The notes below the pieces were generated by a model, which was given only the letters and a program-made list of their open reading frames with translations, ran no database searches and was not told the DNA's origin. From A07HB70 sp964512675 (GTDB taxonomy: Archaea > Halobacteriota > Halobacteria > Halobacteriales > Haloferacaceae): a stretch of DNA of 64,000 nucleotides. Numbering within the stretch: the first letter of the stretch is position 1; every line of letters starts with the position of its first letter. Positions 53,433 to 60,627 of this stretch are shown here, in pieces. A program made the translations under genes and the position numbers. Location of the stretch: assembly GCA_964512675.1 (NCBI GenBank), contig CAZEJR010000001.1, positions 124,001-188,000 on the forward strand. The letters are read 5' to 3'.

Positions 53433-54165
53433 CGTCAGTACGCACCGACACGCGACGAGTTCAAAAGGCGATACCGGAGGCTCAAACGAGGCTTACACTG
53501 TGACTCGGTGACGAGGCGGAGACGGGACAGCGGTCGACAGCCGACGTGGGGGTGGCGATCGTCGTCGCGCCGTTACTCACGACCGTCGCTGCGGACGTCC
53601 CCGTGGAGAGACGGCGACGGCAGACCGGTAGACCGTCTCAAGGCCGCAACCGCGTTCGACCGGAGCGTCCCCGGCGTTCCGTTCGGCCGCCGCAGAGCGG
53701 TCAGCCTCGTGCCGCGGGTCCGACAGAGGCGTGATGGCTCCCCTCAGTTCACACGGCGGCACGTCCGATACCGACGCAGACACACGAGGCCGGCCGAGAG
53801 CGTCGAGACGGCGGTCTGCCCGCCCGGTCGTGCCTACGGTGCCACGGCCCTCGCCGGGGATCGGCGCAGATTCGATCGCAGCGCGTTCGCGACACCGTCA
53901 CGAGGGCGGTGTGGGTTCTCCGTGCCCGCATCGAGTAGCGAGCGTCGCTCCACACGGGCAGCCGGCGACGGGACGGGATCGACTCGCCGAGACACGGGAT
54001 ACGTTCGGCTGAACGTCTCGGCCAGTTACCCCCAGATCGTTCGTGACGTAGAACCACCTGATCGTCGGTTTTCGATAGTCTCGGGCCGTCTACGTCGACT
54101 TCTCTCGAACCTCTTTTGTGGCTCTGGCCCCTCCGATCGAACGTGAACGCGGTTGTCCTCCACAG
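53433..54165. other. Gene-poor stretch before the EamA gene
   Basis: About 730 bp. CCTTTTGAAC at 53470-53480 (minus) may be the lipoprotein promoter, and CTCTTTTGTGG at 54109-54119 (plus) that of the EamA gene. No coding frame of quality in between. Confidence 0.4.
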
Positions 54166-55173
54166 GTGGTTCAGCTGAGCTACGCGTCGACACTGCGGTC
54201 CGTTCCCGTGCTCCCGGCACGCTACCGCGACGCGGGGCTGTTCGTCCTCCTCGCTGCGCTGTTCGGCGGAGCGTTCGTCGCTATCAAGACCGGCCTTCGG
54301 GAGCTCCCGCCGGTACTGTTCGCGGCGCTCCGGTTCGACGTCGGCGCTGTCGCGCTGCTTGCGTACGTCGTCGTCTCGCGTCCCCGGACGCGGTGGCGGC
54401 CACAGACCCGCGCCGACGTCTTCGGTGTCGCCGCCGCGGCGACGCTCCTCGTCGCGGCGAACAACGCCTTCCTGTTCGCCGGACAGGCGCTGACGACGCC
54501 GGCGGCGGCCTCGGTGATGTACGGACTGAACCCTATCCTCGCGCCCGTCTTCGCCTACGTCGTGCTCGGAGAGGGGCTCTCTCGCGCGAACGTCGCCGGT
54601 ATCGCCGTCGCGCTCGCGGGCGTCCTACTGGTCGTGGGCCCCTCGCCGTCTGCGTTCGGCGGCGGCGCCGCCGGACAGGCCCTCGTTCTCGTCGCCGCGG
54701 CAGCCGTCGCGCTCGGGAGCGTCCTGCTCCGGCGGGTGGACCCACCGATGGACAGCGTCACGCTCACCGGGTGGGGAATGGCCGGCGGCGCAGTCCTGCT
54801 TCACGGGGCCAGTCTCGCAGCCGGCGAGTCGCCGGCGCACGTCGCCGATGTCGGTCTCACCACGGCTGCGAGTGTCCTCGTCGTCGGACTCCCCGCCACG
54901 GCGCTCGCGTACACCATCTACGTCGGCCTGGTCGCACGGGTCGGGCCGGTCCGGACGAACCTCGTCTCGTACGCGTTCCCCGCCTTCGCCGCGCTCTCGG
55001 GCTGGCTCGTCCTCGGCGCACCGGTCTCGGCGAGCACCGCGCTCGGCTTCCTCGTCGTTCTCGCGGGGTTCGTCTCTGTCGAGAGCGAGACGCTCCGGAC
55101 CGAACTCTGCCGGGTCCGACGCCGGCACGGAGGCTGCGACGCGGGCGCGTCGCCGTTCCCCTGCGACGACTGA
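54166..55173 (+). CDS. EamA-family (DMT) transporter
   Basis: 335 aa from GTG 54166. Ten membrane helices in two EamA repeats: repeat 1 opens with LFVLLAALFGGAFVAIKTGL and contains PPVLFAALRFDVGAVALLAYV and ALTTPAAASVMYGLNPILAPVFAYVVLGE; repeat 2 opens AGQALVLVAAAAVALGSVLL and ends FPAFAALSGWLVLGAPVSAS. An exporter of metabolites or amino acids by family; substrate unknown. An upstream start at 54118 is possible but would add polar residues before helix 1. Confidence 0.87.
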   Translation: MVQLSYASTLRSVPVLPARYRDAGLFVLLAALFGGAFVAIKTGLRELPPVLFAALRFDVGAVALLAYVVVSRPRTRWRPQTRADVFGVAAAATLLVAANNAFLFAGQALTTPAAASVMYGLNPILAPVFAYVVLGEGLSRANVAGIAVALAGVLLVVGPSPSAFGGGAAGQALVLVAAAAVALGSVLLRRVDPPMDSVTLTGWGMAGGAVLLHGASLAAGESPAHVADVGLTTAASVLVVGLPATALAYTIYVGLVARVGPVRTNLVSYAFPAFAALSGWLVLGAPVSASTALGFLVVLAGFVSVESETLRTELCRVRRRHGGCDAGASPFPCDD

Positions 55174-55481
55174 GGCGGGCAGACACGCGGACGGTCGTGT
55201 CGTCACCCCCGCCGGGCAGAAGACGCGTCGTTCAGACGTAGGGTGTCCCGCGTGGTCCACCGTGTCTGTCTGCGGGAGCGTCGCCGACCGTCCGTTCTCG
55301 TGACGCAGCGAGGGGGTGACTCCGGACGACGGCCACACTCGCCGTCCTCGTCCGTCCTGTCGCGCGGTCGGCGAGAGGGTCGTCCGGCGGCAGACGGGGC
55401 CTCCACCCAGTCTGTCCGCGCCGTCGGAGACGGCCCCGTCGCTTGCGGGCGTAGCTTCGGCGGGCGGACGTCGCCCGAGAA
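55174..55481. other. Intergenic stretch, no gene seen
   Basis: 308 bp between the EamA and UPF0058 genes; no coding pattern or clear signal. Confidence 0.4.
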
Positions 55482-55727
55482 TCAGTCGGCGCTTGGCGCG
55501 ACGGCCTCTGCCTCGCGGTCGGCCTCGGAGTCGACACCGTCGGTGATACCGCCGGCAAGCTTGAACACGGCGTCCTTGTGGTCTGTCTTCGAGCGGTGAA
55601 TCGACGTCGGACGGACGCCGAGTGTCTCGTACTCTGTCATGTCGAACGCTGCTCCGTGCCACTCCTCGCACTGGTCGCGTACCTCTGCGAGGAGCCCGTG
55701 GAGATGAATGAGCTCCTGTTTCTTCAT
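55482..55727 (-). CDS. UPF0058 family protein
   Basis: 81 aa from ATG 55727 (MKKQELIHLHGLLAEVRDQCEEW). The helical N-terminus and GVRPTSIHRSKTDHKDAVFKLAGGI match UPF0058, a small archaeal family of unknown role. Divergent from aIF2-beta across 105 bp. Confidence 0.85.
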   Translation of the reverse strand: MKKQELIHLHGLLAEVRDQCEEWHGAAFDMTEYETLGVRPTSIHRSKTDHKDAVFKLAGGITDGVDSEADREAEAVAPSAD

Positions 55728-55743
55728 GGGCAACGTTGCGTAT

Positions 55744-55763
55744 CCTCCGGAGGGTTATATTAC
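55744..55763 (-). promoter_or_regulatory. UPF0058 promoter with a 10-bp palindrome
   Basis: TATA-like AATATAACC (55754-55763, minus) and, just downstream, the perfect palindrome CCTCCGGAGG (55744-55753), which lies between TATA and the start at 55727. Possible operator. Confidence 0.4.
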
Positions 55764-55832
55764 TATCTTGAGTTCCTGTACCACACGACACGCGGTCGTG
55801 AACGTTTTCACCGGCAGCCGTCTGCTACACGC

Positions 55833-56240
55833 GTGGACTACGACGAGCAGCTAGACCGTGCGATTGCCGAGACCCCGGATATCGCCGAGGAGAGCGACCG
55901 ATTCGAGGTGCCCGACCCCGAGGTCAGGCCGGAGGGGAACGTCACCGTCTACGAGAACTTCCAGGCGACACTCGACCGACTCGACCGGAGCGAGGACCAG
56001 GTGACGAAGTTTCTCCAGACGGACCTCGGGACGAGCGCGAGTATCGACGAGAAAGGGCGCGTGCGTCTCACCGGCGACTTCCGTGCGCGGCGGGTCGCCG
56101 ACGCGCTGGAGTCGTACGTCGACTCGTTCGTCCGGTGCCAGGAGTGTGGCCTGCCGGACACGCGCCCGGTGACAGAGCAGGGAACGCGCGTGTTGAAGTG
56201 TGACGCCTGCGGCGCGCTGTCGCCCCTCCCGGAGATCTAG
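55833..56240 (+). CDS. Translation initiation factor aIF2 subunit beta
   Basis: 135 aa from GTG 55833. N-terminal helix, then VTVYENFQATLDRLDRSEDQVTKFLQTDLGT (the alpha-beta core), RVRLTGDFRARRVADALESYV, and a C-terminal zinc ribbon CQECGLPDTRP..LKCDACGALSPL. It forms the heterotrimeric aIF2 that brings initiator tRNA to the ribosome. The end overlaps the TFB remnant on the other strand. Confidence 0.95.
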   Translation: MDYDEQLDRAIAETPDIAEESDRFEVPDPEVRPEGNVTVYENFQATLDRLDRSEDQVTKFLQTDLGTSASIDEKGRVRLTGDFRARRVADALESYVDSFVRCQECGLPDTRPVTEQGTRVLKCDACGALSPLPEI

Positions 56241-56450
56241 GCCGCGATCTCGGGGTCTTCGACCGACGGCAGCTCCGTGTATCGGCTGCAGATGGTGACT
56301 TCGCTGGTGTTCGCCACCTCGCCGACCTCGCTCTGAGTCACCGTCCCGTCGGCGAGCAGCGAGACCGCGTAGACCGCAGCCGCGGCGACTTGCCCGACAG
56401 GGTGTCGGCTCCTTTCGCCGCCCGAAGCAGGTCGCGGGCGCCGGCGGCTC
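56237..56450 (-). pseudogene. C-terminal remnant of a transcription factor B gene
   Basis: On the minus strand one frame reads ARDLLRAAKGADTLSGKSP and another, overlapping it, reads VAAAAVYAVSLLADGTVTQ, then SEVGEVANTSEVTICSRYTE and a stop at 56237. Together they are the second cyclin repeat of TFB (SGKSPxGxAAAAVYA, TQSEVxxVAxxSEVTIxxRYxEL) broken by a frameshift near 56395. The zinc ribbon and first repeat are absent. Its stop lies inside the last codons of aIF2-beta. Confidence 0.7.
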
Positions 56451-56823
56451 AGCCGAGCACCGCCACCGCGATACGGTGGGGGCCTGCAGGCGTCTCGACC
56501 GTCGTCGTCTCGGCGATGCGCTCGCCGACCGTCCGGCGCCAGCCGGCGAGCGCACGCTCGGGACGCTCACCAGTCGTGTCGTCTGCCCGTGGCAGCGGCG
56601 GCGGGTCGCGTACCAGCCGGTCCGGCGGGAGGTGGAGTGGCACGGGATCGGTGTACTCACCCTCGCGACCCGCGACGTGGAGTCGGGCCCGCATCCGGCC
56701 CGAGAACGGCGGCGTCACCCGTAACACCGCCCGCGGCCCGCCCCGCTCGCGCAGCTCCAGCGCCCGCACCACGTCCCCGCGCGTGACCGCGACAGACCGG
56801 ACGGTCGTCGGGTCGTCGCTCAC
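56449..56823 (-). CDS. Haloarchaeal protein of unknown function
   Basis: 124 aa from GTG 56823. The pattern SVAVTRGDVVRALELRERGGPRAVLRVTPPFSGRMRARLHV suggests a beta-strand protein; the end ETPAGPHRIAVAVLG completes a strand. No known motif. Followed at once by the TFB remnant. Confidence 0.6.
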   Translation of the reverse strand: MSDDPTTVRSVAVTRGDVVRALELRERGGPRAVLRVTPPFSGRMRARLHVAGREGEYTDPVPLHLPPDRLVRDPPPLPRADDTTGERPERALAGWRRTVGERIAETTTVETPAGPHRIAVAVLG

Positions 56824-56853
56824 GTCCGAGTGTCGGCTGCACGCCGTATGACC

Positions 56854-56970
56854 CTACCGGACCGCGAGCCGGCGCAACCGCCCGCCGCAGCTCGGACAGG
56901 TCGCCCGGTAGGACTCCGGGCCGACGCGCCGGGAGCAGTCGGCGCAGACGAACGACGGGTGTTCGGTCAC
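56854..56970 (-). CDS. 38-aa zinc-ribbon protein
   Basis: GTG 56970: VTEHPSFVCADCSRRVGPES, then YRATCPSCGGRLRRLAVR. Two CxxC pairs, 12 residues apart, form a rubredoxin-like zinc ribbon. TATA-like GTTTAACATA at 56991-57000 is about 25 nt upstream, so the gene is leaderless. Probably a regulator or assembly factor; unknown. Confidence 0.72.
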   Translation of the reverse strand: MTEHPSFVCADCSRRVGPESYRATCPSCGGRLRRLAVR

Positions 56971-56990
56971 ACACGACGTTCTCGGACGTC

Positions 56991-57000
56991 TATGTTAAAC
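56991..57000 (-). promoter_or_regulatory. TATA box of the 38-aa zinc-ribbon gene
   Basis: GTTTAACATA on the minus strand, 21-30 nt before GTG 56970. Confidence 0.5.
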
Positions 57001-57067
57001 CTTCGCACGGCAGCCGAGGAACTGCCCGAACCGCCACCGATAGTACGGTCCGGTTCGACAGGCAGCC

Positions 57068-57472
57068 ATGGAGCTATCACCGGCGCTGCGCTGTCTGTTC
57101 AGCGGGCGGATCGAGGAGGAGGAGGGGTCGTACGTCGTCACCGTCCCGAAGAGCGAAGTCGAACTCGGGACACTCCGGGCGGGCGAGGTGTACCGAGTCG
57201 GCGTCCTCGACGGACCGGGCGTAACGGCCGAACCGGTCTCAGACGACACGGAGGCACAGAGCGACGACCGCGCGCCGGCCGACGGCCCGCCGGTGACCGA
57301 GGGCGAGGTCCGGCAGGTCGAAATCGAGGACGTCGGGGACCAGGGCGACGGACTCGCACGGGTCGGCCCCGGCTACGTCGTCTTCGTCTCCGGGGCGTCT
57401 GTCGGCGACCGACCGACCGTCCGGATCACCAGCGCGCGAGAGAACGTGGCGTTCGCCGAGGTCGTCGGATAG
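57068..57472 (+). CDS. TRAM-domain protein
   Basis: 134 aa. The C-terminal half VRQVEIEDVGDQGDGLARVGPGYVVFVSGASVGDRPTVRITSARENVAFAEVV is a TRAM domain, a small RNA-binding fold found in many haloarchaeal stand-alone proteins. The N-terminal half is a conserved strand-rich piece (LFSGRIEEEEGSYVVTVPKSEVELGTLRAGEVYRVGV) with acidic linker. A likely RNA chaperone or modulator of translation. Confidence 0.87.
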   Translation: MELSPALRCLFSGRIEEEEGSYVVTVPKSEVELGTLRAGEVYRVGVLDGPGVTAEPVSDDTEAQSDDRAPADGPPVTEGEVRQVEIEDVGDQGDGLARVGPGYVVFVSGASVGDRPTVRITSARENVAFAEVVG

Positions 57473-57582
57473 CCGCCGAGCCGGTGGTCGACGGGCCGTC
57501 GAGAGAGCCGAGCCGGACGGTCGCTGCCCCGCGCGGAGAGGACCGCTTTTGTCGACGGCCCACAGGATCCGAACGTCACACG

Positions 57583-58461
57583 ATGAGCGACCACACGGCC
57601 GGGGGCTGGTTCGACGGCGTCGACCCCGAGAGCCTCGACTGCGCCCGCGAGGCAGTCGAGAGCGGGTCGGCAGAGGAGCCCCGCGAGTGGCCCGCACGAG
57701 CGGTCGAGTCGGACTTCGCAGCGGACGAGGACGACTACTACGACAAGCTCCACGAGGCCACGACGGCCGCCACACGGACGGCTGCGCGGGAGGCCGGCCG
57801 CGCGGACGACCAGCAGCTCAAACACGCCGTCCGTGCCATGGACGACGCCGACCGGCTGGCGAACGAGCTCGCGGAACGCGCCGTCGAGTGGGGGGAGAGC
57901 CTGTTCGACGACACCCCGGAGGGCCTCGACGGCGCGCGGTCGCTGGCCGACCGCGACCCGGCGACGCCGGCAGCGGAGCGCGCGGTCTCGCTCGCGACGC
58001 GCGCCGCCGACCTCGCCGACGAGGCGGCGGCGCTCCGCGCACACGTCGAGCAGACGGCCCCGGGCGTCGCGCCGAACCTCGCCGAGATGGCGGGACCGGT
58101 GCTGGCCGCACGGCTGATCGCGCTCGCCGGCGGGCTGGAGCCGCTGGCCAAGAAGCCGAGCGGGACGGTCCAGGTACTCGGCGCCGAGGACGCGCTCTTT
58201 GCCCACCTCGCCGGGCGGGCCCCGTCGCCGAAACACGGGGTCATCTTCACCCACGAGGCGGTGCGCGGGACCCGCTCCGAGGACCGCGGCTCGGCGGCGC
58301 GCGCGCTCGCCGGCAAGCTCGCCATCGCGGCGCGGGTCGACCACTACGGCGGCGAGCGCCGACCGTCGATCCACGACGACCTGCGCGAGCGGCTGGCGAC
58401 GATCCGGGCACGGGCAGACGACGGGGCGACGCCAGACGAGGGCACGGGGGGCGACGGGTGA
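57583..58461 (+). CDS. Nop5/Nop56-58-like C/D box RNP protein
   Basis: 292 aa. An N-terminal domain (short), a coiled-coil region (ATTAATRTAAREAGRADDQQLKHAVRAMDDADRLANEL), then the Nop domain near residue 165: APNLAEMAGPVLAARLIALAGGLEPLAKKPSGTVQVLGAEDALFAHLAG, PSPKHGVIFTHEAVR and GSAARALAGKLAIAARVDHYGG. It scaffolds the C/D box sRNP that guides 2'-O-methylation. It overlaps the fibrillarin gene (GTGA), its partner. Confidence 0.94.
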   Translation: MSDHTAGGWFDGVDPESLDCAREAVESGSAEEPREWPARAVESDFAADEDDYYDKLHEATTAATRTAAREAGRADDQQLKHAVRAMDDADRLANELAERAVEWGESLFDDTPEGLDGARSLADRDPATPAAERAVSLATRAADLADEAAALRAHVEQTAPGVAPNLAEMAGPVLAARLIALAGGLEPLAKKPSGTVQVLGAEDALFAHLAGRAPSPKHGVIFTHEAVRGTRSEDRGSAARALAGKLAIAARVDHYGGERRPSIHDDLRERLATIRARADDGATPDEGTGGDG

Positions 58462-59090
58462 CCGACCTGCCGGGCGGCGTCACGTACCGCCGGTTCGACG
58501 GCGAGCGGCGGCTGGCGACCCGTGGCTCACCCGTCTACGGCGAGCCGACAGCCGACGGCTGGCGGCTCTGGGACGCCGGGCGGTCGAAGCTGGGCGCGAC
58601 GCTCGCCGCCGGCCTCGACACCGGCCTGGCCGGCGGCGACCGGGTACTCTACCTCGGTGCCGCCTCTGGGACGACCGTCTCGCACGTCGCGGACTTCGCC
58701 GGCCCCACCTACGCCGTCGAGTTCGCGCCGCGTCCGGCCCGCGACCTCGTCGACGTCGCGGCGGATCGCTCGCGGCTGTTCCCGCTGCTCGCGGACGCGC
58801 GCCGTCCCGAGACGTACGCCCACGTCGTCGAGTCGGAGCTCGACGCCGTGGTACAGGACGTCGCCACCCGCGGACAGGCCGAGGTCGCGCTGCGGAACCG
58901 ACAGTTCCTCGCGCCCGACGGTCGTCTCGTCCTGGCGGTGAAAGCACGGAGCGAGGACGTCACCGCCGCGCCCGAGGACGCCTTCGACGAGGTACTCGCG
59001 CGCCTGCGGGACGGCTACGAGGTGCTCGAGACGGCTCCTCTCGCCCCGCGCCACGACGCCCACCTCGCGGTGGTCGCACGGCCCGACTGA
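58458..59090 (+). CDS. flpA: Fibrillarin-like rRNA/tRNA 2'-O-methyltransferase
   Basis: 210 aa from GTG 58458. SAM-binding Rossmann motif DRVLYLGAASGTTVSHVADF, then YAVEFAPRPARDLV, and the catalytic K-D-K-H-like features in VVQDVATRGQ and LVLAVKARS. It carries out 2'-O-methylation in C/D box sRNPs with Nop5 and L7Ae. Four-base overlap with the Nop5 gene. Confidence 0.95.
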   Translation: MTDLPGGVTYRRFDGERRLATRGSPVYGEPTADGWRLWDAGRSKLGATLAAGLDTGLAGGDRVLYLGAASGTTVSHVADFAGPTYAVEFAPRPARDLVDVAADRSRLFPLLADARRPETYAHVVESELDAVVQDVATRGQAEVALRNRQFLAPDGRLVLAVKARSEDVTAAPEDAFDEVLARLRDGYEVLETAPLAPRHDAHLAVVARPD

Positions 59091-59129
59091 GCCGCCCACA
59101 GCCGGTGTCGACGGGGAACCGGCGGGCGG

Positions 59130-59152
59130 CGGCTCCGACGCTACCGGAGCCG
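59130..59152. terminator. Hairpin between flpA and tenA
   Basis: CGGCTCCG (59130-59137) and CGGAGCCG (59145-59152), 8-bp perfect stem, 7-nt loop. No T tract follows, so a terminator role is uncertain; its place, 40 bp after a stop and just before the next promoter, fits. Confidence 0.35.
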
Positions 59153-59163
59153 ACCGGGCACAG

Positions 59164-59173
59164 GCTATAATCC
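59164..59173 (+). promoter_or_regulatory. TATA box of the TenA gene
   Basis: GCTATAATCC, 22-31 nt before the GTG at 59195; a typical leaderless promoter. No TPP riboswitch fits in the short leader. Confidence 0.6.
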
Positions 59174-59194
59174 GGCCGGCCACGACCACCGACC

Positions 59195-59854
59195 GTGCCC
59201 ATCAGCGAGCGGCTCCTCGAAGCCGGGAAAGACATCTGGGCGGCCCAGAAGGACCACCCGTTCGTCGTCGAACTCGCGGCGGGAACGCTCGACGAGTCGA
59301 AGTTCGGCCACTGGATACGGCAGGACTACCGGTACCTGCTCGACTACGCCCGGCTCTTCGCGGTCGCCGGGGCGCGGGCCCGTGACGAGGAGACGATGGC
59401 CGACCTGCTCGGCGTTGCACACTCGACGCTGAACACCGAGATGGACCTCCACCGGGAGTTCGCCGCGGAGTACGGCGTCTCCCGGGCGGAGCTGGAGGCG
59501 ACGACGAAGGCACCGACCTGCCGGGCGTACACGGACTTTCTGATTCGCACGGCCTACGAGGGGTCGCTCGCCGAGGTCGCCGCGGCGCTGTACCCCTGTG
59601 GACAGGGGTTCCTCGACATCGGCGACCACGCCGCGAGTCTCGCCGACGGAGAACACCGGTACACGCCGTGGATCGAGACGTACACGAGCGACGAGTATCG
59701 GGACGTCGTCGAGACGATGCGGTCGTTCGTCGACCGGTGTGGCGAGGCGTATCCCGGCGAGCACGGGGCGATGCGCGAGACGTTCCTGACGAGCGCACGG
59801 CTCGAGTACCGGTTCTGGGAGATGGCCTACACGGAGGAGGAGTGGGCGGTCTGA
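59195..59854 (+). CDS. tenA: TenA-family aminopyrimidine aminohydrolase (TenA_C type)
   Basis: 219 aa. Motifs: FVVELAAGTLDESKFGHWIRQDYRYLLDYARLF, the catalytic Cys in ALYPCGQGFLDIG near residue 132, and ARLEYRFWEMAYTEEEW at the end. The Cys marks TenA_C, which hydrolyses damaged thiamine or aminopyrimidine in thiamine salvage. The second TenA follows 76 bp downstream. Confidence 0.92.
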   Translation: MPISERLLEAGKDIWAAQKDHPFVVELAAGTLDESKFGHWIRQDYRYLLDYARLFAVAGARARDEETMADLLGVAHSTLNTEMDLHREFAAEYGVSRAELEATTKAPTCRAYTDFLIRTAYEGSLAEVAAALYPCGQGFLDIGDHAASLADGEHRYTPWIETYTSDEYRDVVETMRSFVDRCGEAYPGEHGAMRETFLTSARLEYRFWEMAYTEEEWAV

Positions 59855-59930
59855 CGATGGTGGCACGGAGACGTTCGCGGTCGGGACCTGCCCTTCGTCG
59901 GACGACGCTGATCTGGGTCGGGAGGCGCGC

Positions 59931-60596
59931 GTGACAGACCGGCCGACCGACCGACTGCGCGACGAGTCGCCGTGGGCGGCTGCCGTCGACCACCGGTTCG
60001 TCTCGGAACTGTCGGGGGGGACACTCGACGACGACGTCTTCGCGCGCTACCTGATCCAGGACTACGCCTTCGTCGAGACGCTCACCGCTGTCTTCGGCCG
60101 GGCGCTCGCGCAGGCGCCGCCGGCGTCGCGGGCGCCTATCGCGGAGTTTCTCGGCGTCCTCACCGACGAGGAGGACGACTACTTCGAGCGGTCGTTCGCG
60201 GCGCTTGGCGTCGCGGACCGGGCCGACGACCCGGCGCTCGCGCCGACGACCGCGGCCTTTCGCGACCACCTCCTCGCCGCCGCCGGCGAGGGCGGCTACG
60301 CGGAGACGCTGGCCGTCCTCGTGCCCGCCGAGTGGACGTACCTCGACTGGGCGACGAGTGTCGACGACCCGCCCGAACGAGAGCACCTCCGCGAGTGGGT
60401 CGCCCTCCACGCGAACGACGAGTTCGCCGGGTTCGTCGACTGGCTCAGGGCCGAGCTTGACGACGAACTCCCGGCGCTCTCGCAGCGGCGCCGGCGTCGG
60501 GTCGAGGCGCGGTTCGACCGGACCGTCCGGCTGGAGGCGGACTTCTTCACAGCGGCGTACGACGACCCACCGCACGGTCCCACAACACGCCGGTAG
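59931..60596 (+). CDS. TenA-like protein lacking the active Cys (TenA_E type)
   Basis: 221 aa from GTG 59931. Same fold: VSELSGGTLDDDVFARYLIQDYAFVETLTAVFGRAL. Where TenA has the Cys, it has VLVPAEWTYLDWA, i.e. a Glu instead (TenA_E). The C-terminus VRLEADFFTAAY fits. TenA_E proteins can act on formylaminopyrimidine or support the same salvage step. In tandem with a TenA_C, so the two may handle successive intermediates. Confidence 0.87.
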   Translation: MTDRPTDRLRDESPWAAAVDHRFVSELSGGTLDDDVFARYLIQDYAFVETLTAVFGRALAQAPPASRAPIAEFLGVLTDEEDDYFERSFAALGVADRADDPALAPTTAAFRDHLLAAAGEGGYAETLAVLVPAEWTYLDWATSVDDPPEREHLREWVALHANDEFAGFVDWLRAELDDELPALSQRRRRRVEARFDRTVRLEADFFTAAYDDPPHGPTTRR

Positions 60597-60627
60597 GATT
60601 TAGAAGGCCGAACGCCCCGTACGAGGT

